A DNA stretch of 64,000 nt from Polytrichum commune (Eukaryota; Streptophyta; Polytrichopsida; Polytrichales; Polytrichaceae): contig OX485804.1 of the NCBI GenBank assembly GCA_950295325.1, positions 40,982,001 through 41,046,000 of the forward strand. The letters are read 5' to 3'. Of the stretch, positions 12,651-24,252 are shown one piece after another. The number at the start of each line of letters is the position of its first letter. The stretch's first letter is position 1. Both the position numbers and the translations under genes were made by a program. The notes under the pieces were generated by a model. It was given only the letters and a program-made list of their open reading frames with translations, was not told the DNA's origin and did not search any database.

Positions 12651-15600
12651 CGAGGACTATATCTTTAATCTTAGCAATTACTATTGTGGTGCACTGACAA
12701 CAATCCATGGTTTTAAGGGGGATTAAAATGACACTCTCATTTGGGCGCTAAGATCTTATTTCAAACTTTGAGATCCATATTCAAAACGAAGGACAATTTC
12801 CACATGAAATGGGCCTAAAATAAACCCTCATATGGATGGGTATAAATGTGATATGTTAACTTGTATGCTTGTTTTTTTTTATCTATGACATATGTGATTG
12901 GAACATAAGATGTGGAACATGAGTGGACTAGAATAGGTGTTTGTTCCACATTCATCGCAATCTAGGCTCTTCCTACAATCGGCACACCAGGGATGGGTTG
13001 CGGGGGCAGGTCACAAAGGCTAGGTGTTGGGTATACGGTCTTACATTGTTAGAGTGTCTACAAATTATCTACGAGAACAAGGCTGAGCCTTGCTAGTTGC
13101 CACAGCTAGTAGTGGCCAGTTTACCGTTTACCTTTTACAAACCTTGACGAAAATAGTGTGAGAAGGCGGGATTAAACAAGAGTGCTATCATGTGAGCGTT
13201 GACTAGGGACCAATGAGTGATGAGCGGTAATTTGTTAGCAGTGAGGCAAAATATTTGAAGATACATCCACTAGTATCTTAGAACCGTGGTATTTTGGCAT
13301 AAATAGTGATACCTTTGTCTATAATAATATGAGTGGAGAATTCACACAAAGTGTAATTAACCTAATGAGTGCCATACTTTACTTTTAATATCAACAACCT
13401 GCAAGCTTGGCATGAGAGTTTAGAAATGGTTTTTATTGTTGTTGTTAGATTCAACATTCAATTTTTTTTAAATGATGAAAGCACATTCCAAGTATTGGGC
13501 ATGCTCTAAACAATATTTCTAGAATTCAAGTAGGTTTGAGAAATGAATTGATGGAGGCATTGTTGAAAATTAAAAATTGAAGTATAGATGGATGTGTAAC
13601 ATGAATTTGCTCACACATATTAATGTCCACAAACTAATGAGCAGATTCAATGTAGAACCATGCATAGAAGCTCCAAAACTCCTCCTATCATCTTCCAATC
13701 CCTCTTCCTCCTCTTTGTCACTAACATGTTCAATACACTCCTCCACCTCAACATCTACGAATGGCACGATGTGACGGTGTTGAGATTGTAGCCACAACCT
13801 TTGTGACCGCCTTTGCATGTAATGGGAGAATTATTCAACGAGGAGGGAACACCACATTTTTTATTTCATAAAAAGAAAAACACAAAACGATTAGCACTCA
13901 TTATTGGAAAATTACAAGTTGAATGACTTCAAAATTAAACAAATGGTGAACTCACGTACTCCATCAGGACTTTGTGAGAACATTCTAAATATGTTCCTCA
14001 TCATCATTAAGGGAGATCATCTTTGCCATTGAGCCACCATCATGAGGTGAGGGTGTAATATTGTATGATGGTGTCAAGATAACATCAAATATGACAAAGT
14101 CTCTTTCGGATGCGATGAAGTAGCTCTACTACACCAACAAACATAAAATGATGCAAGTGCAATCCACATAGACATAGAGAATATCTATAGTGTCTGAAAT
14201 CCATAGTTCCTCAAAAAAATAATTCACATGCAAATGCATAAGCATCAACAATTGATCGTCCGGGAACCAAAAGGCTTATGGGACTGAAAGTACATTAAGA
14301 TGGTGTCAAATTGATCAAGTCCCTAGAGTGAAGGGTGAAGGGAGCCAAGGATGGTTACCTTAATGTAGGACGACTAAACAATGATATATTTTTGCCACAC
14401 CCCAACATAACATTATTCAACACGTTTGGGTGCTTCTTATAACTTGGAAAATTCCACAATTATTCATTTAGATTTAGAAAAACATTCATGACATGCAAAA
14501 ATTTCATATTGAGCTTTTGAAGTGAAACATTCACATAGAGTATCTCCAGGGTTCTAGGGAGGATCCTAGATTGACTATTGGTCAATTATTTTAATGCTAC
14601 AATGTTTGGAGAGGTTGTATTAGGATCAAAAGTGGAAGTGAATAGTGATCTCTTAGTAATGTTATGAAATAGCAATAGGGTTTAGGAGAAGAAGTGGCCT
14701 GAATAACCTTGCTCCGATGTAATTGTCCCATCATATGGGGGCTGAGTCCAGGTCAAAGGCAGATTATTGTTCGAAGCCATACTTATTATACCACATTGTA
14801 GTAACATATTTTTGAACAAAGAGCCAATTTGAAGTCCTTTCACATAACATTACTTAGCTTGTTGGGTCTCCATTGGGCTGAGAATAATAACACCTAACTT
14901 CCAAAGCAACCCATTTTGGTTGATGGATGATTTCGTTTCTACATTAACCTCATCTAGCTCATTCATCTGCAATCAAAATAGCTATAAACATGAAGCCAAC
15001 ATGGATATCTACACATAGACATGTGGGAAAAACTCGGGGGTAGGATTTTTCATTGGAAACTTAAATTATGTGCGTGAGTCACTACAAAATGAAACCCCCT
15101 ATATACAAGAAGTTCATAGAGAAAAACAAATGTATATGTACTAACGTTATGCTCGAAAATGGACTAATGTATTTATTTTAAGCCTTTCAGTTTAATATGA
15201 TAAAAGGATGCATTACATGTACCAAAAGAAATCATGAATTAAGTAGGCCTTTATTACATAAAATATCTACTTTTTCTTTCCAATGAGAAAGTCATCGAAC
15301 ATTTTCTCATCCATAGCTTGTAACTCAACGACTACATCAAAGAAACAAAGACAAGAGCATAATAACTTACCCACAATCCGGAGAGCAAAGCTCAAATGAG
15401 CCCATGAGCACTCCAAGTGCCTCCAATTTATAAAAACCTAGAACCCAATGCAAATCATAACAATAATGAATATGGTAGTCATTGGGGACACTTACCATAT
15501 GACAATAAATTAGATGAAACTAACACATTTGTTGTCAAAAAACATTATATCCCTTAGGCCCCCCTTTTGTACATCTAACTTTACTTCAAAAATCTTAATA

Positions 15601-17180
15601 GCCTTTTAAATGTACACCCTGGAGAAAAATAATACCTCTCCCTCTTGTATATTATGTACGCTAATGCCTCAAATAATACCCCTTCTTACATTCATGCCAG
15701 TTCGTACATGGTATGAAGACCCCCCCCTTTGGGGGGGGGGGGGGGATGTCAAAGTGGGAAGTGATCTTGTTTTTGTTGTGTTGGGTGCTCATGTGAGGGT
15801 GTTCACTCCAACTAGTAGTTCCCTCTCCAATGAAAACTATGTTTTGGTTAAAATGAAATAGTCTTTGATGCTCATGCACGAACAACCTTTGTGCTCACAT
15901 AGACTGTTCAGTTTAAGATTTGGACACTCTATAATTTCTAGAAAGTTCTTTGGATATATGTGGCTAGTAATATGGGACACCTTATGTACTTTAAATGGAA
16001 GGTGGCTAGCCTATTATGGGTTGCACATTTAGACACGAGAATTGATGGAGGTGCTTAATTATTAAGATATTCCCATCTAGTGGATCATACAAGCATTCCA
16101 CTCATTTTCCAGGTGAATTTGATTGGTCAAAAGTCTTTGGAGAAAGATAAAACATGAGATTTTCTTGTGCATCCCTTTGTTCAATTGTTATAACCTAAGA
16201 ATCCAAAGGGTTATTCATGTCCATTTTCCTCCCTCGAATGTCAGATAGACATTTGGTTCTCATATTTTCCATCGCAACTCCATTTAAGCGCCACCAAAGA
16301 AAAATTGGTGGCTACTATTGGTGACAAAGCACTTCATTAGAAGAGCATATCTTGAATTTGCAATCGGGTGTGGGCAGTGATGTCAAATGTCATTCAATGT
16401 CCTAACAACATGTGTGAATACATAAGATCTAAACCATTAGATAGGTTGAGGTCTAGTTTCTTGTAGCCGGTTTTCTCTTCGGCTCCCTTATGTTTCATTC
16501 ATTTGGCCTCTATTTATGGCCAACGTCCAAAAGTTTGTCTACAATATAGAAGGTGTTAAAACCAACACCCCAACCAAAACCAAGAGTCTAAAATCTCGCA
16601 AGCTAAACACATGTATCAATTTTTGGATCATCTACCTAGTCAACTTCAAACCCTCACAACTGTTACATATAAAATCCAAAGAAGACATACTTAAGTGTGT
16701 TGGAATCCCTTGTCAATTGTCAACAAGAATCATTTTGAGACCTTTATATCTATATATAAGCCCTTTAATTAGAATGCATAGCATTATTCAACAACGTGGG
16801 CCCTGGGAATATAACAATGGGATGTTGGGAGCTCAATCTAAACCTGAGTCCCCTACACTACTTTTCAAGCATCCGACCATTATGTTTAAGGGCCCACGGA
16901 ACAAGAGCTGGACGCTGAGGGATGTGATGTATCATCCACCGGGGAAGAAAGAAGAAACAATCAATAAAAAAATCTTTGGCTAGTACTACCGGTGACGATG
17001 AAACAAACGTTTATGAGATGAGTGTACGTTGAATGTGCAAACGAGGCGTGGGTGATGTCGAAATGTCAGTGTCCCAACGAAATATGTGTGAACATATATA
17101 TAAGATCCACTTAATATAACGATAAGATAGGTTTGAGATTTCGTTTGCGAAGAAGATCACACCAAGTACAAGATAGATAA
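12651..17180. other. Intergenic, no gene seen
   Basis: AT-rich sequence with scattered repeat fragments. A C8-TTT-G15 tract sits at 15720-15745. The 155-codon ORF at 16516-16983 has a basic, irregular composition and no recognisable domain; I treat it as chance. Part of 16778-16890 resembles the complement of 4720-4841 (GCATAGCATTATTCAACAA and a CCCTGG-AATAT phrase), so it includes an old copy of that MITE family. Confidence 0.35.
14406..14665. mobile_element. MITE-like element, CATAACATTATTCA family
   Basis: The left end reads CATAACATTATTCA (14406-14419), identical to the ends at 4426 and 56888. About 250 bp downstream, GTAATGTTATG gives a partial inverted match. It has no coding capacity. 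The right boundary is weaker than for the other copies. Confidence 0.3.
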
Positions 17181-17335
17181 GCTAAGCTAGGGCCACATGG
17201 GTATAAGCTATAGGCGCCGCGCCGTTCCGGAGTACTACTAAGTTACTACTGCTGTGCTTTGTGTTGATTTGCTGCTGCTGTTGGTTTGTTGTTTGTTTCC
17301 CTCGCTTTGTTTTGGAGCACCCTATATAAGACCTA

Positions 17336-17758
17336 TTACCCGACAACAATTGTAGTGTAAACGCAAAGGCTGTGGCAGCCCAAATTAAAGTCACCCAAAT
17401 GCCGGACTAGATGTTGGAGTTTTTCAGATGTTTGACCCCACCGTAAACTACGGCGTCCTTTGGACGCAATCTCCCTTCCTTCATTAGTTAAGTGGTCTAG
17501 CGGTTCGGTCGAAATCTCAACCTCACACAACTTAGAGACTGGATCAGAGTGGAAGGCTATCACCACTTCTTCCGCGAGCCTAGCTTCGTGGCGCATACGG
17601 AAACTCTTCACTCGTCCATTGGGAAGGTGAGGAAATTGTATAGCATGGAAATCTCGATTACATGTCACCAACAATGGTATGGGTAGCACCCAAACTTGTT
17701 TAGTGGGGTCCCAGTTCCAACTAGGAAGAATCGGCCCTGAATTTATAGGGGTCTTCAT
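17336..17758 (-). CDS. Unrecognised ORF, possible gene fragment
   Basis: This 140-codon minus-strand ORF starts MKTPINSGPILPSWNWDP. Its amino-acid composition is unusually even and protein-like for this region, with phrases such as HEARLAEEVVIAFHSDPV and EVEISTEPLDHL. I recognise no family, signal peptide or membrane segment. It lies directly beside the 141-bp tandem array, which suggests it may be a relic of a longer gene or element broken by repeat expansion. No neighbouring exon with matching splice phase was found. It could equally be a chance ORF in more GC-balanced DNA. Confidence 0.25.
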   Translation of the reverse strand: MKTPINSGPILPSWNWDPTKQVWVLPIPLLVTCNRDFHAIQFPHLPNGRVKSFRMRHEARLAEEVVIAFHSDPVSKLCEVEISTEPLDHLTNEGREIASKGRRSLRWGQTSEKLQHLVRHLGDFNLGCHSLCVYTTIVVG

Positions 17759-18131
17759 CTTATTGGCTAGGCCTAGGGCTAGTCTCTTGAATGGCTGAAG
17801 TTTGGCAGCCGGAAAGAACCGGTCACATATGGTGTTAGTAACTCGCTCTTCCAGTGGAATCCAATTACAAGTGGTCTCTTAAATGAGGCACACTTTGATC
17901 TTGGGGGAAGAGGCCGAGGGTGGTCTTTTGAATGGCCAAAGATTGGTAGCCGGAAAGAACAGGTCACATATGGTGTGAGTAACTCGTTCTTCCAATGGAG
18001 TCCAACTGCAAGTGGTCTCTAAAATGAGGCATCATTTGATATTGGGGGAAGAGGCCTAGGGTGGTCTTTTGAATGGCCAAAGATTGGCAACCGAAAAGAA
18101 CCGGTCACATATGGTGTTAGTAACTCGCTCT

Positions 18132-18891
18132 GGGGCCATTCACGGTTGGGGTACTACTTTTGGCCGTCTAACGGAAAACGGACTTTTTTGGATAACTTCA
18201 CATGCTTGGTATGCTTAGATTTGTATTGTGAAGCATATTTTGGATCATACCTACATTTCATACTCCATATCGAGTACACTGACAAAGTTAATTTAGAAGG
18301 AATAGGGTCATCTAAGATATTCTTTTGATTCCTTAAAGGACATTCAAGAGTGTTGTCTTAATTGTTCACCTTAGGATCAAGGAATGAAAAGGACAACAAG
18401 AATCAATCGAAACGATCCCAAAAAATTTCCTCACACTCATCGTTCAAGTGTGTACCAATAGAACCAAATATGTATTGAATAGCAATTGCCCAACTTTACA
18501 TGTGGCACCAAACATGTCCAAATATATATATACTCACGGCCACACGTAAAAGGAACGTCTAGTATTAGAATTGGACAAAAAAACTTATATGAATGGACAC
18601 ATGACACTTTTACCAAGGTACCAAGATACATAACAGGAAATAATTGACCACCAATGCACACCTAAATAGCAAAAAAATGCCACTGATGTGGCCTAGGGTT
18701 TAGGGTTTAGGGTTTAGGGTGATTATTAAATAATAATAAAAATATTTCTTGATAAAGCTTATGAACTATCTACTTATTTATGTAAAATTTATTGATCAAA
18801 TAATAATAAATCATGATAAAAACCAAGATCAATGCGACAAAGTCCTTAAGTCCTTTGTCCCAAAAGTAGTACCTCAACCGTGAATGCCCCC
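18132..18891. mobile_element. 760-bp terminal-inverted-repeat insertion
   Basis: The insertion begins GGGGCCATTCACGGTTG and ends with the near complement (CAACCGTGAATGCCCCC). The inverted similarity continues for about 30 bp, including GTACTACTTTTGG. It splits the third unit of the 141-bp array, so the pre-insertion site can be read directly. CTCT is present on both sides (18128-18131 and 18892-18895), a possible 4-bp target duplication. No transposase ORF is visible. The superfamily is unclear. Confidence 0.7.
18694..18720 (+). repeat. Interstitial telomere-type repeat (TTTAGGG)n
   Basis: Four near-complete tandem units of the plant telomere heptamer (27 bp of TAGGGTT phase) lie inside the 760-bp insertion. 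The tract is short and surrounded by ordinary sequence, so it is interstitial and not a chromosome end. Confidence 0.85.
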
Positions 18892-19350
18892 CTCTTCCAG
18901 CGGAAATCCCACTGCAAGTGGTCTCTAAAATGAGGCGTAATTTGGTCTTGGTCGTATAACCAATGTCGGAACTAACCACGTGTGCAAGATAATACTAGGA
19001 CAAGAGCACTCTTGCGACTAGCTGCTTGTTTAGAGTTCTTTCATCCACAATGACAAAAATGTTATGAAGTTAGACACCACGAAGCTCCTACCTGATTTCC
19101 CTTTGGAAATCCACCCATCCATATTGTGCTTGCTCCTTCATAGTAATGAGTTTCAAGATGCACGCATTGAAACATTCTGATTGTTGTAGTCCCATTCGAT
19201 CTATAGGTTGCGGTTACATCCACTGATACTGAGATATGTGCCCCTGTGTTGTGAGCACTTCCAACTCGACAAATAGTGATCGTTGGATCGGCTCAAGAAT
19301 AGTGATCTCGTTTTGTCAAAAGATTGTGGATCATGAAGATGGTCGTTTCA

Positions 19351-19839
19351 AATCTTAGAATCGAAGTGTAGAGATGGGAAAGTTAAAAGAATTGGGCAAA
19401 GTTAAAGTGGTGATTTCTCATTTGGGCTTTTCTTTAAACGACCACACGATAGGCTCCCTCACTCGTGTTCACTATTGAACATGGAATGGTGTCTAATAAT
19501 TTGAGCAATTGGTTCGCATCTCATTGTAACATGTGTCTTTTGTGTTGTGCGGTCTAACTACTAGTCTTGCCATGAGCCACACAAATCTTAGAATCAAAGT
19601 GTAGAGATGGAAAAGTTTTGAGAGTCTGAAGTGAAGCTCTTTTTTTAAAATAAAATTTTAAAATAAATTAAAATGACCACATTATAGGCTCTCCTCTTCG
19701 TCTTCGTGTTCACCATTGAACCTGGAACTGTGTCTAGGAGTTTAAGCATATTTAAGTTCAGATCTCATCGTAACATGTGTCATTTTGTGGTATCTGTTCT
19801 TAACTACTACTAGCCTTGCGATAAGCCACGCAATTCTAG
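19351..19839. repeat. Diverged tandem duplication, about 233 bp
   Basis: Positions 19351-19583 and 19584-19839 share ordered phrases: AATCTTAGAATC-AAGTGTAGAGATGG, then a GACCACA..ATAGGCTC phrase, ATTGAACATGGAA-type sequence, TCATTGTAACATGTGTC and the ending AGCCACAC or AGCCACGC. The second copy has a TTTTTTTAAAATAAAA insertion. No coding capacity is seen. Confidence 0.65.
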
Positions 19840-21254
19840 GTGTCCGATTAAGAAGAGTGAGCACATAACACACTTTCCTACATTGTACCGTGATTAGGAG
19901 TAGCGTAGGAGGTTAGTGAATGAAGGGCCACCACCAACATTGCCGCCACTTTGCTACTTTGCAGGACAAAACAACATTTTGGTTCCGGATCAAGATTTTT
20001 AAGTATGATTTGGAGCCGTAAGGCGAAGATTTTTAGAAATGGTACCATTTGTGAGAGGATTCTCTTCTCACCACTAAGATCACATCCATGTACATTGTAC
20101 AACTTATAAGCTTTTTTTAAAATCACATGGGTTTTTTAATTTCATTTCATTCCAAGGCAATTTTCTTCATAGCCTACATGCCATGCTCCCTTTTCTAAAA
20201 GGGGGAGGCTTATGGCCATGAATTGCTTTTGGAGATTCTTGGCGCACTCAAAGCATCAATGGGGACCAGTGTCAGGCCCCATGTAGTAGACACACCAGCC
20301 ACTTGGCAAAATGTTTATTATTTAATATTGTGGTGGTAGACTTGGTGAGTCGAGCCCCTACACAAAGTGCACAATACTCATGTTGTGTATGGTTTTCATA
20401 CATTGAAGGTGGCCCAACATAGATGGGGCATGATGATCCCAAAATTGCTGGTGCTAGGGTGCATTATCCTAGTGATGAGTAATATTATGTACCGGGTTGG
20501 AAAATAATGAACTCTATAAAACTCCAATTATGTCAAAGTCCAATCTACACTTTAGTACATGTTTTGGTGCACATGTTTACAAGAAAAAGAAGGCATTTAA
20601 GTAACCCTTTACGCATCCGAGAGGCCTAGATTGGGTTCTCCATGCATAAAAACGTATGTTTGGGTTACAAATCTTCATTTTAAGTTGATTGTGTCAAAAG
20701 TGACTCTTCAAGTGTGCTTTTTGAATCGGACGCATATTTTGATGTGATTGAAGATTTAGGTTCAATTAAGTGATCTATGTGCCCTTGGATACAAGTACAT
20801 ACTTTATATGTTGTCGTCAATGTTGCATAGGAATATATTTCTATTTACCCTCGACATATGATAATGTACTAAATAAAGTTTCAAAACCCAAATCTTGCAG
20901 CTCTTGATTTCCAAGCCTTAGCGAGGCTTGTCATAATTGTGTACATATGTCGTTCATTAAGCCCTACGCCCTTTGATGGTTATCCCTTTAAGTTCTTAGA
21001 ACCCCATGGTACAACCTATATACACCAATTCTACTATCCCACACCAAGTATTTATAAATACCATTTCAGTTCTTTTCTTATCAAAGTGAGATATTAATTA
21101 GTGCAATCAAGCATGATACATTATTATGCACTCTATTTAGTACCCAAAACTGGTTTTGGATCTCAAGGCATCATACATAGGTGTTTAAGGTTACTTGTAA
21201 TAATTTTGAGCTAAAAACAATCACAACTGATTGCATCTAAACTAATTAATCCAT
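19840..21254. other. Intergenic with dispersed repeat pieces
   Basis: No gene is seen. A phrase GTGCCCTTGGATACAAG near 20780 is the complement of TCCAAGGGCACCC at about 22182 and 23747. Surrounding sequence is also related, so repeat copies in both orientations populate 20.6-23.9 kb. Confidence 0.4.
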
Positions 21255-21706
21255 CAATTGGATCTATTGGCGGGATCCCGGGGTCTCGCAAAGACTCACT
21301 TTGAGAATGAAATTATTTATTTATTTTTGGTCGGGGTGCACATGTGTAGTTTGCAATGCTCGGCAATCAACGTTGCTTTTAGTTTATCATGTCGAAGCGT
21401 TGTGTAGACACTTGTTTTGAATCTTTTAATGGGCTGCTATACGAATGGTCGGTTATGATTAGCATGCAGATTGGATGATGAAGCCGACAACAATCTCAAT
21501 AGAGCCCTGAATGAGACACTGCCAATTTTAGCACTAATTTCACAGTTAAAGTTTTTGGATCTTTCTGCATCGTTGTGTAGATCTCAGTGAAAGCAGTCGA
21601 TTGCCGCACTTCTCTACTGAATCAGACGTATGTTGACATTGCTATGAGATTTGTGCAAGAGCCGGAACCAGGTGGGACCCTAGGGTCCCGCCAATAGATT
21701 CAATTG
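21255..21706. mobile_element. Terminal-inverted-repeat element with GC-rich ends
   Basis: The left end reads GATCTATTGGCGGGATCCCG and the right end is the near complement (GGTCCCGCCAATAGATT). Inverted similarity runs for about 25-30 bp including the flanking palindrome CAATTG at both sides, which may be the target duplication. The 440-450 bp body has no ORF. A 22-A run at 21740-21761 follows closely but lies outside the inverted repeats. Confidence 0.65.
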
Positions 21707-22748
21707 CATATTCCCAATTAAACCAATGCATGTACGGGGAAAAAAAAAAAAAAAAAAAAAAGGCTTTCACGAATAACCTAGATTTATGTAATATGATAAG
21801 GATGCTCAATCACCATTGGTGCATGTAACTGCACTTCCTTCTTTCTTTGTGATAGATTTGTTAAATGTAATTGCAAACTCTAGACGAATCCTTGAATGGC
21901 TTGAAAACTTGTTAGGGGAAGAATAGTCAATACCTTCAAGTAAGTTGATTATTTGGTAACAAATTTATATTCTTTTTTCTTTTTTCTTTATGGATGTCAT
22001 ATGAGAACGTCTTTGTTCTAAACCTATACAAGTCATGGAAGTGTTGTGAGTGCTTGGTACTTCACAGTGATAGTTTGTATGAGACCTTTAAAGTCAAACT
22101 TTACATGGTCTGTAAAAGTAAAACCATCTATAAATAGAAATTAGCAACATGCCCTAACCTCAAAGGATACATGCATTTACATCCAAGGGCACCCAAAGTG
22201 GGTTAGAACCCAAATCTTCACAAAAATCAAGGCATTCGATTGATTTTCAAGTACCTTATATTTGAGTACATGTCGGCATATTCTTAAAATTTGGACTTTT
22301 TGGTTATCTCAATTCTATGGCGGCTGCGACAATCCCCTTTCATTCGACCCAAATTTTATGGGAGATATATGTAAATCTTGCTAGACTATTAGAATGTTGT
22401 AATACTACACATGATGAAAGTTTCCAATTTTAAAAAATTTGATGCCAAATCCATAGAAATAAGTGATAAATCATGAAAATATCATCAAACAATTGTTATA
22501 ATCTTACCATGATCATCTATGTGTATTTCATCAAAGGGTCATACCACAAAATTCGGCATGTTGTAATTAGGGATGGAAATTTTGTCCAATTTTACTTGAA
22601 TATCAATTAAGTCTCAATTAATGAGCTAATTATATATATTCACTTCTGACTTAATAGCCTAAAATGAAGGTATGTAACTCAAATACATGTTTTCGAGCAC
22701 AAAGCGGCCAAGATTGGACCTTAGACACTAAGGGTTAATGTAAAGAGG
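21707..22748. other. Intergenic, A-run and repeat pieces
   Basis: A 22-base A run lies at 21740-21761. The rest is AT-rich with a copy of the CCAAGGGCACCC repeat at 22150-22270 and no coding signal. Confidence 0.4.
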
Positions 22749-22792
22749 CCTATTACAGACACATTTCTTAAATGAAGAGTGTCTGTAATAGG
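22749..22792. repeat. Short perfect foldback
   Basis: CCTATTACAGACAC at 22749-22762 is followed 16 bases later by its exact complement at 22779-22792. Flanking bases extend the pairing imperfectly to about 20 bp (AAAGAGG against GCTCTCT). It is probably the core of a small decayed inverted-repeat element. A hairpin RNA cannot be judged from sequence alone. Confidence 0.5.
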
Positions 22793-23521
22793 GCTCTCTA
22801 CCTTGACCCTTTATTGCTTAAGAGAGCCCAATGGACCTCTTTCAAAAGTTGAAGCCACTATGAAGCCACTTCATGTCTTCATCTGGGGGGCCCCACATCT
22901 TGGGGATTCTTTCATGTTTTGAGAATAAATAAGTGCAAGTTTCGTCCGATTTTATTTCAATATGAAGGAGAATGATCCTCTAAAGCTATTTTGAAGCTCA
23001 TAGAAACTCATGAAGACTTGAAGGAAGAAGCAAATTTTCATGCCCATGGGTATTACCCATTACAAGATCAACCATGTTTAGGATTGTGGGCAATCCCCTA
23101 AAACCAAACTTGTTTCAAAATTGGCATTCGAGCTCATTGTGGGAGACACTCATCATCTGGTCAATGAGCTTTAACCCTCTCTAGAGTAAGCATACAACTT
23201 CAAATTTGAAACTACAAAATCTCACATGTGTGCATTCTAAACACATTCAACTATTTCAATATTACTAGCTTCCTCATTCATCCCGTCATCCAAATTTAGA
23301 TTAAAACGAGATTTTCACTAGATGCCCCAACTTGAGAACTTCCACTTTTCAATAGTTCTTCTCAAATATTGTTCAAGAATTCCCTTGACATAAAGGTTGA
23401 TATGAAAGTTTCAAGTTCATTCCAAGTAAAAATAACCCTTAAAGGACACGGAGCCTCAATTTACAGCCACATACGCAATTCATATTGGCTTCACCGCGTT
23501 CAGGAATCATAGTTTATATAT
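22793..23521. other. Intergenic, no gene seen
   Basis: AT-rich sequence without credible ORFs or further structure that I can name. Confidence 0.35.
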
Positions 23522-23653
23522 TTATGAGTTTGAAGATAGATAGAAGATAGATAGAAACTCCGGTCCCTTTTAAGGGGCCGGCGTGAATAAAGTGTCCGTT
23601 CGTAATGCCAATGACCCGGTGCCCACTGGACAAGGGGACATTATGAGTTTGAA
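23522..23653 (-). mobile_element. Small SINE-like retroposon with 13-bp target duplication
   Basis: A 13-bp direct repeat TTATGAGTTTGAA at 23522-23534 and 23641-23653 flanks a 106-bp insert. Read on the minus strand, the insert starts TGTCCCCTTGTCCAGTGGG, contains a CCGGCCCC..GGGACCGG hairpin, and ends in a TATC-type simple repeat tail next to the duplication. Long perfect target duplications and a simple-repeat 3' tail are hallmarks of L1-type retroposition. The insert is too short for an intact SINE with clear A and B boxes, so it may be 5'-truncated. Confidence 0.6.
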
Positions 23654-23927
23654 ACCTTATTACATGCATAGTCTTATGTCAAGGAGAAAATAACTATATA
23701 CTTATACTAAACATTGATGATCAAAATACAATGCATATATTTGCATCCAAGGGCACCCAGGCTATGTATTTGAACTTAAATTTTCAATAACATCAAAGTG
23801 TTTAACTTATTCAAATAATGCACTTGAAAACTAAGTTGATTTAGATAGGATCATTTTTGACATGATTAGGTGAAGATGAAAGTATGTAGCTCAAATACGC
23901 TATTTTTCAGCTCGTGTGGGCCTCTTA

Positions 23928-24249
23928 GAGCATCCCCACTAGATCGGGTACACGCCAAATAGAGTATATAATATTTTATACCTTTGGGGAGCCCTCCATC
24001 TTGGGCGGGGCAGCTCATCTTGAGTCAGAGCCCACCAAAGCCTAGGCATACCCCCGGTATAATTAGGAAGCAATCAATAAGACAACGACACCTATTATCT
24101 GACATGGGATAAAGTAGGATATCGGAGTATCTGATATTAAAGTAATCTCTTGGCGGGCCGCCATATGAACCATTTATGGCGGGGGAAGGCCTTTACTATA
24201 CCCGGGCCGGTTCTAAATTATGCCGGACCGGACATTGGTGGGGACGCTC
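23928..24249. mobile_element. Tourist-like MITE with GAGCATCCCCAC ends
   Basis: The 322-bp element begins GAGCATCCCCAC and ends GTGGGGACGCTC. It is flanked by TTA on both sides (23925-23927 and 24250-24252), the PIF/Harbinger target duplication. GAGCATCYCCA-type ends are common among plant MITEs. It has no coding capacity. Confidence 0.7.
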
Positions 24250-24252
24250 TTA

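Larger units (their letters stand above)
17787..18951. repeat. 141-bp tandem array, interrupted by an insertion
   Basis: Units start TTGAATGGC at 17787, 17928 and 18069, giving an exact 141-bp period. They share GGTCACATATGGTGTTAGTA and AAGTGGTCTCTAAAATGAGG phrases. The third unit stops at 18131 and resumes at 18892 (CTCTTCCAGCGG), so the intervening 760 bp entered after the array formed. Confidence 0.8.

Noticed and set aside
12366-12726. Overlapping ORFs of 77-103 codons
   Set aside because: They occur on both strands in a GC-rich block poor in stop codons and have no protein features.
16516-16983. 155-codon plus-strand ORF
   Set aside because: Its composition is irregular, no domain or splice partner is visible, and part of it overlaps an old MITE-like copy.
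18694-18720. Chromosome end
   Set aside because: Only about four telomere units are present and unique sequence continues on both sides.
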